From Oceanobacillus saliphilus (GTDB lineage: Bacteria; Bacillota; Bacilli; Bacillales; Amphibacillaceae): 64,000 nt of DNA. Below, in pieces: positions 54,030-62,291 of the stretch. Under the pieces are notes generated by a model that worked only from the letters and a program-made list of their open reading frames with translations, did no database searches and had not been told where the DNA came from. Both the position numbers and the translations under genes were made by a program. The stretch spans positions 592,050 through 656,049 of the forward strand of contig NZ_JALCZU010000002.1 of assembly GCF_023522835.1 (NCBI RefSeq), in the 5' to 3' direction. The stretch's first letter is position 1. Each line of letters begins with the position of its first letter.

Positions 54030-54195
54030 TATATTGCGTCATATGATAAGCAGCTTCGGCGACCGCTCTGGGAAATACACTCACGGATCACGGGCTGCAA
54101 TTGCCGAAGTAACTTGTTCCATCTCAGTACTGTTCATGTTACATCGATTTAATTTCTACTGCGAAGATTGAAAAGCAACATAACTTACAAAAGCA
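54030..54195. repeat. compact derivative of the dispersed repeat, locus V
   Basis: Left part GCTTCGGCGACCGCTCTGGG, AAATACAC, then TCACGGATCACGGGCTGC, ending GCCGAAGTAACTTG and a tail with ACATCG and TGAAAAGCAACATAAC. It looks like the left end of a subtype-B element joined to the end of a subtype-A element. It lies between the bmr attenuator terminator and bmrC, so any bmrCD readthrough transcript contains it. Confidence 0.55.
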
Positions 54196-54223
54196 ACAAT
54201 TTTTATAAATGATTTCAGTTAAC

Positions 54224-54257
54224 ACAAAAAAATGCATCCGCCTATGACGAATGCATT
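54224..54257 (-). terminator. attenuator terminator upstream of bmrC
   Basis: Minus strand: AATGCATTCG - tcatagg - CGGATGCATT followed by seven T. 10-bp stem, one wobble. It lies about 85 bases after the leader ORF stop and 255 bases before bmrC, so it must be read through for bmrCD expression. Confidence 0.9.
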
Positions 54258-54291
54258 GCAGGGCATAATTCTCCCCTCACATATTACAATA

Positions 54292-54311
54292 GGTCACAGA
54301 CATATGTGACC
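54292..54311 (-). promoter_or_regulatory. hairpin between leader ORF and terminator
   Basis: GGTCACA - tatgtc - TGTGACC. The 3' arm TCTGTGACC is identical to codons 16-18 of the leader ORF, and GGTCAC also occurs in the leader's ribosome-binding site, so alternative pairings are possible. Confidence 0.7.
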
Positions 54312-54340
54312 CATCAAATGATCCATTCACTTTTTAACTA

Positions 54341-54421
54341 TTAAAAAGTAAACCCATTCATTGTGAAGGTCACAGAAAAGAATGTATTGTTTTGCTGGAT
54401 ACGAATGATTACATTTTCCAT
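54341..54421 (-). CDS. 26-residue leader peptide of the bmrCD operon
   Basis: ATG to TAA, 26 codons, beginning MENVIIRIQQ and ending MNGFTF. The ribosome-binding site GGAAGGAGG is near-perfect, 8 bases before the ATG. A sigma-A promoter lies directly upstream and a terminator directly downstream. It corresponds in position to bmrB of B. subtilis, whose translation controls bmrCD by ribosome-mediated attenuation, although it is shorter. Codons 16-18 (TCT GTG ACC) take part in alternative RNA pairings. The peptide itself may or may not have a function. Confidence 0.75.
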   Translation of the reverse strand: MENVIIRIQQNNTFFSVTFTMNGFTF

Positions 54422-54455
54422 TTTAGTGACCTCCTTCCGATTTCAATTCGTAATA

Positions 54456-54484
54456 ATTATAGTATTTAGAAATTTTAAAGTCAA
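54456..54484 (-). promoter_or_regulatory. sigma-A promoter of the bmr leader
   Basis: TTGACT, 17-base spacer, TATAAT on the minus strand; predicted start about 28 bases before the leader ATG. Confidence 0.85.
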
Positions 54485-54565
54485 TACTTTTTTAGCAGGG
54501 CGAGTCAAACACGGTACAAACTATTGAAAAATAGCCTGGTTAAAAGAAGTTAGTGGTCATTTTAG

Positions 54566-54608
54566 GCAAGAAAAAAGAGAACGGCTCAAAGATTTGAGTT
54601 ATTCTCTG
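54566..54608 (-). terminator. terminator after the zinc-finger gene
   Basis: Minus strand: AGAGAATAACTCA ... TGAGCCGTTCTCTTTTTTC, an interrupted stem with a T-run. Confidence 0.8.
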
Positions 54609-54630
54609 AAGAATATAGAGAAGAGGATAC

Positions 54631-54867
54631 TCAATTCATTTCTGGTTCATACGCATCTTTCCGGTTAAGACCTATTGTAACCATATGTTCTATTTTACGA
54701 ATACATACATCGGTAGATCGAGAAATTTCTTCAAGAGACGCTAGGGGGTGTTTCCGGATAAAATTGCGGATTTGTTCACTATCCTTTAGACAAGTTGAAC
54801 ACATCATAAAAGGACTGCTTTCCATAGATTGTTTGCATAATCGACAATTCCGTGTAAAATTTCCCAT
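54631..54867 (-). CDS. small zinc-ribbon/helix-turn-helix protein (YvyF-like)
   Basis: 78 residues. Two cysteine pairs (CRLC and CSTC) form a zinc ribbon, followed by a helical part (SLEEISRSTDVCIRKIEHMV) resembling a helix-turn-helix. This is the layout of YvyF/TIGR03826 proteins normally found with flagellar genes; no flagellar gene is nearby. Start at MGNFTRN, 8 bases after AAGGGG; a GTG three codons earlier is the alternative. A regulatory role is inferred. Confidence 0.7.
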   Translation of the reverse strand: MGNFTRNCRLCKQSMESSPFMMCSTCLKDSEQIRNFIRKHPLASLEEISRSTDVCIRKIEHMVTIGLNRKDAYEPEMN

Positions 54868-55049
54868 ATTTTTCACCCCTTTTGATTGATACTATTATAA
54901 TACCTCAAAAAATACGCCGTAACAATAAAGAGTATGAATTTTTCGAAAAATGATACTTTAGGCTGAGAATGAAAATTTTGCGTCACTATAATTCCCTATA
55001 CACCAAAAAAATGCTATAGTTTTTAGCAAAGAATAAAGGAGTTGATTCG

Positions 55050-55601
55050 ATGCATTTAGATGAAATGCTGGCGTATAACAAACAATTTGTATCTAAAAAA
55101 CAATATGTGGACTATGAAACCGATACATTTCCAAATAAAAAAATGGTAATATTCACATGTATGGAGTCGAGATTAGTCGAGTTGCTGCATCGAGCATTGA
55201 ACATAGAAAATGGCGACGTGAAAATGGTCAAAAATGCAGGAGCAATTATCCGGAAGCCTTTTGACAGTATTATGAAGAGTATCCTTGTTGCAGTGTTAAA
55301 ATTAAAAGCTGATGAAGTAGTTGTCATTGGTCACCATGATTGCGGAATGTCCAATGTAGATACGGAAGCACTAAAAAACACGATGATTGAACGGGGAATT
55401 CCTAAAGAGGCAATAAATAATTTGACACATGGAGGCATCAACCTCGATGAAGAGTTCCATGGTTTTAATACTGTAGAAGAATCTGTCATGCAAAGTGTGT
55501 CAATCATCAGAAATCATCCCTTACTGCCTAAAGAAATTAAAGTTCATGGATTGGTTATCGATCCTGATACAGGAAAAGTAGATGTTGTTACAAGACAATA
55601 G
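55050..55601 (+). CDS. beta-carbonic anhydrase family protein (YtiB-like)
   Basis: 183 residues. Zinc ligands C37, H95 and C98 (GHHDCGM) are present. The first motif reads CMESR (C37, E39, R41), where beta-carbonic anhydrases have C-x-D-S/T-R; Asp is replaced by Glu in the Asp-Arg dyad. Closest in overall form to YtiB of B. subtilis. CO2 hydration is the family reaction but cannot be assumed with this substitution. AAAGGAG precedes the ATG. A terminator follows. Confidence 0.85.
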   Translation: MHLDEMLAYNKQFVSKKQYVDYETDTFPNKKMVIFTCMESRLVELLHRALNIENGDVKMVKNAGAIIRKPFDSIMKSILVAVLKLKADEVVVIGHHDCGMSNVDTEALKNTMIERGIPKEAINNLTHGGINLDEEFHGFNTVEESVMQSVSIIRNHPLLPKEIKVHGLVIDPDTGKVDVVTRQ

Positions 55602-55612
55602 AAATCTAAAGG

Positions 55613-55648
55613 AACTGCCACTCCATTAGGAGCTGGTAGTTTTTTAAT
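55613..55648 (+). terminator. terminator after the carbonic anhydrase-like gene
   Basis: AACTGCCACTCC - atta - GGAGCTGGTAGTTTTTT with one bulge. Confidence 0.82.
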
Positions 55649-55729
55649 TTCAGTAGAAGTTTTATTCATAATTTCTGTATATACTCGGCATAATAAGCCA
55701 AGATGAATTGTATGTTTTCGGAGGTTCTT

Positions 55730-57232
55730 ATGAGAAAAAGCCGTAAAAGTGATTCTAAAAGCATCTTTCCACTTAAAATAGAGCAACTGAAGGAAATAAT
55801 TACAAGTAAATTTGAAAATAACACAGACCTGAGTTTTTCAACGTATGAACATCTAAACAAGAAAATTGCCGTATTTTATATTCCATTTCAAGTGACACCG
55901 GAAAAAGCAGAAAATTTATTATTAAAACCCTTATTGGAAAGTAAAGTAGAATGGACCGCGGCCTCCATCCTGAATGAAATTCCATTAAGCTCTGGAAAAA
56001 CGACAACTAAATTGGAAGTCATACTTGAAGATTTAATAAATGGACATGTTTTTATTTATGTAGAGGATGAAGATGCTGTTGCCTTTTACCCGATGTTAAA
56101 TATAGAAAAAAGAGCATTGGCAAAAGCAGAAACGGAAAGTGTAGTGATTGGTCCACAAGTGGCTTTTACCGAGTCATTAATCACGAATTTAAATATTATT
56201 CGTTGGCGTATCCGGTCGACTGATCTTGTATTGGAAAAAATCACAATTGGGAAAAGAGCGCCTCGAGAGGTACGATTAATCTATTTGAAAACAATCGCAA
56301 ATGAAACCGATGTAAATACGATGCGGCAACGATTACAGGATTTAGAAGTGGATGAAACTGAAGACAGCAATGTATTAATGCAATATATTGAGGATTCATC
56401 CACTTCGATATTTCCACAATTCTATTCGACAGAACTCCCTGACCGTGCCTCCTATGCCATATCAAAAGGCAGAGTCGGTGTATTGGTAGAAAATAGCCCA
56501 ACGGCAATTCTGGCTCCATCTACTTTTTTTAGTTTTTTTGAATCTACGGAAGATCTGTATATGCGCTGGAATGCAGGGTCTTTCCTTAGAATTCTAAGAT
56601 TCTTCGCAATGCTCGTATCCGTTTTCTTAACACCTATGTATGTTGCAACGATTACCTTTCATTATGAAATCATTCCACCTCAATTGCTTGTTTCTATCGG
56701 ACAATCGAGAGCAGCTGTGCCTTTTCCTCCAATATTTGAGGCATTATTTCTCGAATTAATGATTGAATTATTACGGGAAGCTGGCGCAAGACTACCTACG
56801 AAAGTTGGACAAACCATTGGTATTGTTGGTGGTGTTGTCGTTGGTACAGCAGCAGTTCAAGCAGGAGTAACGAGTAATATTTTAATTATTTTTGTCACGC
56901 TTAGTGCATTGGCATCCTTTACAGTCCCAAGCTATCTCATGGGGACAGCTATTCGCACCATTCGTTTTCCAATGATTATTCTGGCAGGGATCTTAGGTAT
57001 AATTGGAATCATGTTTGGAATCTGTTTTATATTAATCCATTTATTAAAATTAACTTCTTTAGGACGCCCATTCCTGACACCAATCTACCCGTTTAGATTT
57101 GAGGATCACAATAAAGTATTGATCCGATTACCCCAAAATTTTCAGTGGAAACGATTTGCCTCTTTTCAACCGAAGAATTTAATACGGTTTCAGAAAAGAA
57201 AAGCGGACAAGAAAAAAGACATCGATGAGTAG
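55730..57232 (+). CDS. spore germination receptor subunit A (GerAA family)
   Basis: 500 residues. N-terminal cytosolic domain (about 1-250) and four or five membrane helices in the C-terminal half, with ENSPTAILAPSTFFSFFEST and FPPIFEALFLELMIELLREAG typical of GerA-type A subunits. The start at MRKSRKSD lies after CGGAGG with a short spacer; nine more codons upstream have no ribosome-binding site. First gene of a gerABC operon; the receptor sits in the spore inner membrane and senses nutrients. The ligand cannot be predicted. Confidence 0.92.
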   Translation: MRKSRKSDSKSIFPLKIEQLKEIITSKFENNTDLSFSTYEHLNKKIAVFYIPFQVTPEKAENLLLKPLLESKVEWTAASILNEIPLSSGKTTTKLEVILEDLINGHVFIYVEDEDAVAFYPMLNIEKRALAKAETESVVIGPQVAFTESLITNLNIIRWRIRSTDLVLEKITIGKRAPREVRLIYLKTIANETDVNTMRQRLQDLEVDETEDSNVLMQYIEDSSTSIFPQFYSTELPDRASYAISKGRVGVLVENSPTAILAPSTFFSFFESTEDLYMRWNAGSFLRILRFFAMLVSVFLTPMYVATITFHYEIIPPQLLVSIGQSRAAVPFPPIFEALFLELMIELLREAGARLPTKVGQTIGIVGGVVVGTAAVQAGVTSNILIIFVTLSALASFTVPSYLMGTAIRTIRFPMIILAGILGIIGIMFGICFILIHLLKLTSLGRPFLTPIYPFRFEDHNKVLIRLPQNFQWKRFASFQPKNLIRFQKRKADKKKDIDE

Positions 57233-57240
57233 GTGATTTT

Positions 57241-58362
57241 GTGGACATCAATGTAAAAATGAAATCGAACCTACGTATTCAAGCGTTTTATTTATTTTTC
57301 ATTATCTCCTCCATCCAGTTAGGTGTTGGGATCATGGGTGCTCCAAGAATTATCTTTATCGAGGCACGCCAGGATTCATGGATATCGATTATCATTGCCT
57401 CCATCTATATTGTCATTGTTCTATTTGTCATGCTGCATATTCTTAAACAATACGAAAATGCAGACATCCTCGGCATTCAGGTTGATATTTTTGGGAAAGT
57501 CTTGGGGAAATTACTAGGCACCGTTTATGTTATTTATTTTGCGGCTACGTTATTATCTGTGCTCATCACTTATATCGAAGTAGTGAAAATCTTCATCTTT
57601 CCCGAGTTAAGCAGTTTTGTTATGGGATTATTGCTGATTTGTCTAATTATTTATAGTGTTCTTGGTGGGCTTCGAGTAATTATTGGGGTTTGTTTTCTTT
57701 TTTTCATCTTATCCCATTGGTTATTATTATTGTTAATTCATCCTGCATTACTAATCGATCCAACCCATTTCCAGCCAGCATTTCAAGCTTCTATTGCTGA
57801 ATTATTAAAAGGTGCCAGAGCTACTTCCTATACATTTTTAGGGTTTGAAATCCTCTTTATGGTTTATCCTTTTATTCAAAATAAAGAAAAAGCTAAAATG
57901 CCCATTTTTTTGGCTTCTTTCTGGTCTGCTGCTCTTATCTTATTCACAACAGTTATAGCTATTGGATACTTCAGCCATGAGCAGTTAGGGCGACGGGAAT
58001 GGGCCGTACTGGCACTATTTAAAATTCAACGATTTCCCTTTATTGAACGGTTTGATTATATCGTTGTAGCCGAATGGATGATGGTAATTATCCCAAATAT
58101 GATACTTCTGATGTGGGGGGTAACGTATGGAATGAAAAGGTTGTATAAGGTTCCCCAAAAAACATCCTTGTATACCGTTTCTGCACTATTGCTAATTGCT
58201 TGTACCTTTATTGATCAGCATTTTCAAATTCAAAAAGTAATTAATGCTGTAGAAAAGGCAGGTTTCTGGATTGTCTATGTGTATCCATTTGTCCTTCTTC
58301 TTCTTGTATTATTCAAACAGGGGTGGAAGAAACGTAAAGGGGATGATAACAATGCAAATTAG
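57241..58362 (+). CDS. spore germination receptor subunit B (GerAB family)
   Basis: 373 residues with about 10 membrane helices of the amino-acid permease-like GerAB fold (IQLGVGIMGAPRIIFIEARQ; FLGFEILFMVYPFI). B subunits carry the germinant-binding site. The start codon is GTG, with AGGTGA a few bases upstream; it lies 8 bases after the A-subunit stop. Its 3' end overlaps gerC. Confidence 0.92.
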   Translation: MDINVKMKSNLRIQAFYLFFIISSIQLGVGIMGAPRIIFIEARQDSWISIIIASIYIVIVLFVMLHILKQYENADILGIQVDIFGKVLGKLLGTVYVIYFAATLLSVLITYIEVVKIFIFPELSSFVMGLLLICLIIYSVLGGLRVIIGVCFLFFILSHWLLLLLIHPALLIDPTHFQPAFQASIAELLKGARATSYTFLGFEILFMVYPFIQNKEKAKMPIFLASFWSAALILFTTVIAIGYFSHEQLGRREWAVLALFKIQRFPFIERFDYIVVAEWMMVIIPNMILLMWGVTYGMKRLYKVPQKTSLYTVSALLLIACTFIDQHFQIQKVINAVEKAGFWIVYVYPFVLLLLVLFKQGWKKRKGDDNNAN

Positions 58363-59494
58363 AATAACAATCATTATGCTAACTACTATTATATTACTTG
58401 CAGCTTGTGTACCAGCAAGACAGCTGGAAGAAAGAGGGGTCATAAATACACGGGGAGTAGATATTGCAGAAGATAGCAGTAACCAAATCGAAACGACAAT
58501 CATTTCCTATCAATTCGATGCAGAATCCGAGGAAATTACGACAACACTTTCCGGGACAGGACATACCATAAAAGGTGCTCGTGAAGATGCCAGTACAGAA
58601 GCAGGATTTATATTGAGCCCTGGTCAAATCCGCCTTGAACTATATGGTAAAGAAGCAGCACAAAAGGGAATACTACCGTACATAAGTTCAGCAGTTCGTG
58701 ATGCACGTGTATCAGACACGATGTTACTCGCAGTCACAAATACGTCGGCAAAGGAAATCCTCACAGAGGGACAAGGTGAACTATCACTTAATACTGGGCA
58801 ATACCTACAGTATCTAATTGAAAAAGAAATTGAGGAAGATAGCTTTCCCAGTACTTATTTACATGATTTTACCCATATTGAATCTGATGTTGGACATGAT
58901 CCCGTCATGCCAATTATTGATTTAGTAGAAAATAAACCGAAAATAAGTGGGATTGCATTATTTCAAGATGATAAATATGTTGATGAAATATCACTCCAGG
59001 AAGGATATCTGGTAAATTTATTTCAAAACACAACAACATCCACACCTTTAGATATTTCCATTCCTATAAAACCATTTTTAAAATATATTGAAAAAAATCA
59101 AGACATAAATGAGGATGATGAGCTCCATCTACATGTAACGATAGAAAGAGGGAAAAGCAAAACAAAGATGCCGAATGTCCAGGATATGCATTTTGATACA
59201 ACGATTAATATTGATTTATTTTTACTAGAAACTTCTAAATTAATGAGTGTGGATAATGAACATGTAGCAACTCTATTAGAAAAGGAAATCGAGAAAGCAT
59301 TCACGCGTCAATACGAAACCCTCTTTGCTAAGCTTCAGAAAGCAGGTACAGATCCATTTGGTCTTGGAAAGATCTACAGAGCGCGACAAAGGGATAGCAA
59401 TTTAACAAATGAAGAATGGCGCAAGAAGTTTCCGGATGTAACTTTGAATGTTAATGTTAATGTGAAGTTAACGAATTATGGGACAATACAGTAA
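58352..59494 (+). CDS. spore germination receptor subunit C (GerAC lipoprotein)
   Basis: 380 residues. Lipobox ILLAAC with the lipidated cysteine C19, then three GerAC-type domains (LEERGVINTRGVDIAEDS; HTIKGAREDAS). The ATG was chosen 9 bases after AAAGGGG, inside the end of gerAB (11-base overlap); a longer frame has no ribosome-binding site. Anchored on the outer face of the spore inner membrane with subunits A and B. Confidence 0.92.
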   Translation: MQIRITIIMLTTIILLAACVPARQLEERGVINTRGVDIAEDSSNQIETTIISYQFDAESEEITTTLSGTGHTIKGAREDASTEAGFILSPGQIRLELYGKEAAQKGILPYISSAVRDARVSDTMLLAVTNTSAKEILTEGQGELSLNTGQYLQYLIEKEIEEDSFPSTYLHDFTHIESDVGHDPVMPIIDLVENKPKISGIALFQDDKYVDEISLQEGYLVNLFQNTTTSTPLDISIPIKPFLKYIEKNQDINEDDELHLHVTIERGKSKTKMPNVQDMHFDTTINIDLFLLETSKLMSVDNEHVATLLEKEIEKAFTRQYETLFAKLQKAGTDPFGLGKIYRARQRDSNLTNEEWRKKFPDVTLNVNVNVKLTNYGTIQ

Positions 59495-59530
59495 ACATGA
59501 ACATAATATAAAGTAATAGTGATATACCAA

Positions 59531-59567
59531 AAATAATCCCTGGGCCAGATAGCCCGGGATTATTTTT
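59531..59567. terminator. bidirectional terminator gerC/murG
   Basis: AAATAATCCCTGGGC - cagata - GCCCGGGATTATTTTT, A-run left and T-run right. Confidence 0.92.
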
Positions 59568-60636
59568 ATTTACTTTCACCATTAATAATCTCAATTACCC
59601 GATCACGGGACTGCTCACTTTTATATTCTTTCATTGTTTCGATCATAATTGGCGCAAATTCCTTCAATTGAAATAGCTCGTCTTTCAATGATTGCTCCGA
59701 AAGATTTTCTTCCTCGAGAACTCTGGCATACCTTTTTTCCTGAAATGAATTTGCATTAATGATTTGATCGCCCCTGCTCGCTCCTTTTGACAATGGAACC
59801 AAAAGCATTGGAATCTGCAAAGCCAAAAATTCAAAGATAGCATTTGATCCTGCCCGGGAGAGTACATAATCACTGGCTGCGAAGATATCTTTCAGCTCTT
59901 CGTTAACGTATTCGAGTTGAACATAACCTGGTTCATCAATGGAGTGATCAACCTTATCCTGTCCGCAAATGTGTATGATTTGAAAATCACGCAACAACGC
60001 CGGCAAACTTTTTCTAACCGTTTCATTGATTTTCTGGGAACCACCACTTCCACCCATGATTAATAACAGAGGTAATTCACCTGTTAATCCTGCAAAATCC
60101 AGCCCTTTCTCCCTGCTTCCTTTGAAAAGTTCATCCCGAATAACTGCTCCTACATACTCCGCTTTCTTTTCAGGGAGATATTGCATCGTTTCTGGAAATG
60201 TTGCCAGCACTTTTTTCGTGAAAGGTATGGAAAGCTTGTTGGCAAGTCCGGGTGTATAATCTGACTCATGTATAACAGAAGGCACACCCCTCAATTTTGC
60301 AGCGGCAACTACAGGTACCGATACGAACCCACCTTTTGAGAATATAACCTGAGGTTTGCGTTTTCCGATAATTCGAAAAGCCTGCATCGTACCTTTCAAA
60401 ACTTTAAATGGATCTTTAAAGTTTTCTATAGACATATAGCGGCGCAGCTTACCAGTTGAAATGGGATGGTAGGTCACACCTTCTAACTGTCCAATCAGCT
60501 TTCTTTCTATTCCATTATAGGAACCTATATAATCAATTTCCCATCCCTCATCCTGATAAAAAGGGATCAGAGCCAAGTTGACAATCACATGGCCTGCTGT
60601 TCCGCCGCCAGTGAAGAGAATTCGTTTCTTTTTCAT
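59566..60636 (-). CDS. murG: MurG-type lipid I N-acetylglucosaminyltransferase
   Basis: 356 residues. [14 protein letters not shown] (G-loop, residues 10-16), [33 protein letters not shown] and [14 protein letters not shown] are all MurG motifs. It makes lipid II from lipid I at the inner membrane face. The gene lies alone, not in a dcw cluster, next to a spore-germination operon. It may be the only murG or a second, possibly sporulation-related, copy; the window cannot tell. The ATG follows GAAAGGAAG. Confidence 0.88.
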   Translation of the reverse strand: MKKKRILFTGGGTAGHVIVNLALIPFYQDEGWEIDYIGSYNGIERKLIGQLEGVTYHPISTGKLRRYMSIENFKDPFKVLKGTMQAFRIIGKRKPQVIFSKGGFVSVPVVAAAKLRGVPSVIHESDYTPGLANKLSIPFTKKVLATFPETMQYLPEKKAEYVGAVIRDELFKGSREKGLDFAGLTGELPLLLIMGGSGGSQKINETVRKSLPALLRDFQIIHICGQDKVDHSIDEPGYVQLEYVNEELKDIFAASDYVLSRAGSNAIFEFLALQIPMLLVPLSKGASRGDQIINANSFQEKRYARVLEEENLSEQSLKDELFQLKEFAPIMIETMKEYKSEQSRDRVIEIINGESK

Positions 60637-60750
60637 GCATGTACTTCCTTTCTTCCATAAATCATAATTAACACGTATAATGAACTTTATGCTTCATTAG
60701 GATTACACTCTCTATCCTATTAGAAAATATAAAAAAAAGGAAGAGATTTC

Positions 60751-62094
60751 ATGTACGAAACATCAACAATGAAAGAAAAAATCAGGTTATTTATCATTAT
60801 ATTAATACCTATACTGATTACACAGTTAAGTCTTAATCTGATGACCTTCTTTGATACCGTGATGTCGGGGCGTGCTGGAGCTGAAGATTTGGCTGGTGTC
60901 GCAATTGGCTCGAGTCTTTGGGTTCCTATATCGACCGGAATTAATGGAATTGTTTTGGCTATAACACCTATCATAGCGCATATCATTGGCTCTAAAATGA
61001 ACGATGAAGTTCCTAAAATTGTTCAGCAGGGAATATATCTGGCAATTATTCTATCTATTTTAATTATTGCAGCTGGTGGTTTTGCATTGGATCCTGTACT
61101 TTCTTTGATGGATTTGGATGAAAATGTTCGGACTATCGCAAAGTACTATCTTATTTCGATAAGTGCTGGAATTATACCCTTATTTATTTTTAATACGATT
61201 CGCTGTTTTATGGATGGTTTAGGACAGACTCGTGCATCTATGATTATCATATTAATATCTTTGCCCCTTAATATCTTTTTTAACTATATTTTTATTTTTG
61301 GTAAACTAGGACTTCCAGCATTTGGAGGGATAGGAGCCGGCATTGCGACTGCTATTACGTATTGGCTTGTAAGTATCATTTCATTAATTGTGATGATTAG
61401 AGTCCATCCATTCAGTAAATTCAACGTTTTTACAAAGGTCTTTAAGCCAGATTTCAAGCTTTGGATCAATCAATTGAAAATTGGTATGCCTATTGGTGCT
61501 GCTATATTTTTCGAAACAAGTATTTTCTCAGCAGTTACCTTATTAATGAGTGTGTACAGCACGTATACGATTGCAGCACACCAAGCTGCTTTGAACTTTG
61601 CCGGGCTTCTGTACATGATTCCACTTAGTGTTGGTATGGCTTTAACAATTACAATCGGCTTTGAAGTAGGAGCTAAGCATTATAAAGATGCAAGAACGTA
61701 TGGATACATTGGTATGAGCAGCGGTATCTTTATTGCGATTTTTGCAGCACTTATTCTGTATGTGTTTAATGAACCCGTAGCTGCACTCTATAATTCAGAA
61801 CCGGAAGTCATCGAACTGACAAGGAAATTTATCTATTTTGCAATCTTCTATCAACTAGCTGATGCTTTTGGCGCACCAATTCAAGGTGCACTTCGAGGCT
61901 ATAAAGATGTAAATATGACATTAATTATTGCCTTCATATCCTACTGGATTATCGGCTTACCGACAGGCTGGATTTTGGCGAATTATACTTCACTGGAGCC
62001 GTTCGGATATTGGGTCGGTATCATTATCGGCCTCAGTTTCGGAGCAGCAGCACTTCTATGGAGATTAATTCATATTCAAAAAAAGTATTCTTAA
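60751..62094 (+). CDS. MATE-family efflux transporter
   Basis: 447 residues, 12 membrane helices, NorM-like: DTVMSGRAGAEDLAGVAIGS in helix 2 region, IRCFMDGLGQTRASM and PIQGALRGYKDVNMT in the second half. These are Na+- or H+-driven multidrug exporters. The ribosome-binding site AAAGGAAGAG lies before the ATG. Monocistronic with a perfect terminator. Confidence 0.88.
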   Translation: MYETSTMKEKIRLFIIILIPILITQLSLNLMTFFDTVMSGRAGAEDLAGVAIGSSLWVPISTGINGIVLAITPIIAHIIGSKMNDEVPKIVQQGIYLAIILSILIIAAGGFALDPVLSLMDLDENVRTIAKYYLISISAGIIPLFIFNTIRCFMDGLGQTRASMIIILISLPLNIFFNYIFIFGKLGLPAFGGIGAGIATAITYWLVSIISLIVMIRVHPFSKFNVFTKVFKPDFKLWINQLKIGMPIGAAIFFETSIFSAVTLLMSVYSTYTIAAHQAALNFAGLLYMIPLSVGMALTITIGFEVGAKHYKDARTYGYIGMSSGIFIAIFAALILYVFNEPVAALYNSEPEVIELTRKFIYFAIFYQLADAFGAPIQGALRGYKDVNMTLIIAFISYWIIGLPTGWILANYTSLEPFGYWVGIIIGLSFGAAALLWRLIHIQKKYS

Positions 62095-62101
62095 TAGGAC
62101 A

Positions 62102-62146
62102 AGAAGCTCATCCGTAAAGTTTACGGATGAGCTTCTTCTTTTTTAG
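62102..62146 (+). terminator. terminator after the MATE gene
   Basis: AGAAGCTCATCCGTAAA - g - TTTACGGATGAGCTTCT, then TCTTTTTT. Confidence 0.92.
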
Positions 62147-62291
62147 AAAACGTGCGCCAAGCCTTTTTTAGAAAATGCCTTAGTTGTACATATGCAAGTA
62201 AGTACGTCTATACTCTCTCTTACTACGAACATAAGCGAAATCGTACATAGCCGTTTATGTGTACAAATTAATTACAATCGTTTATTTACGA

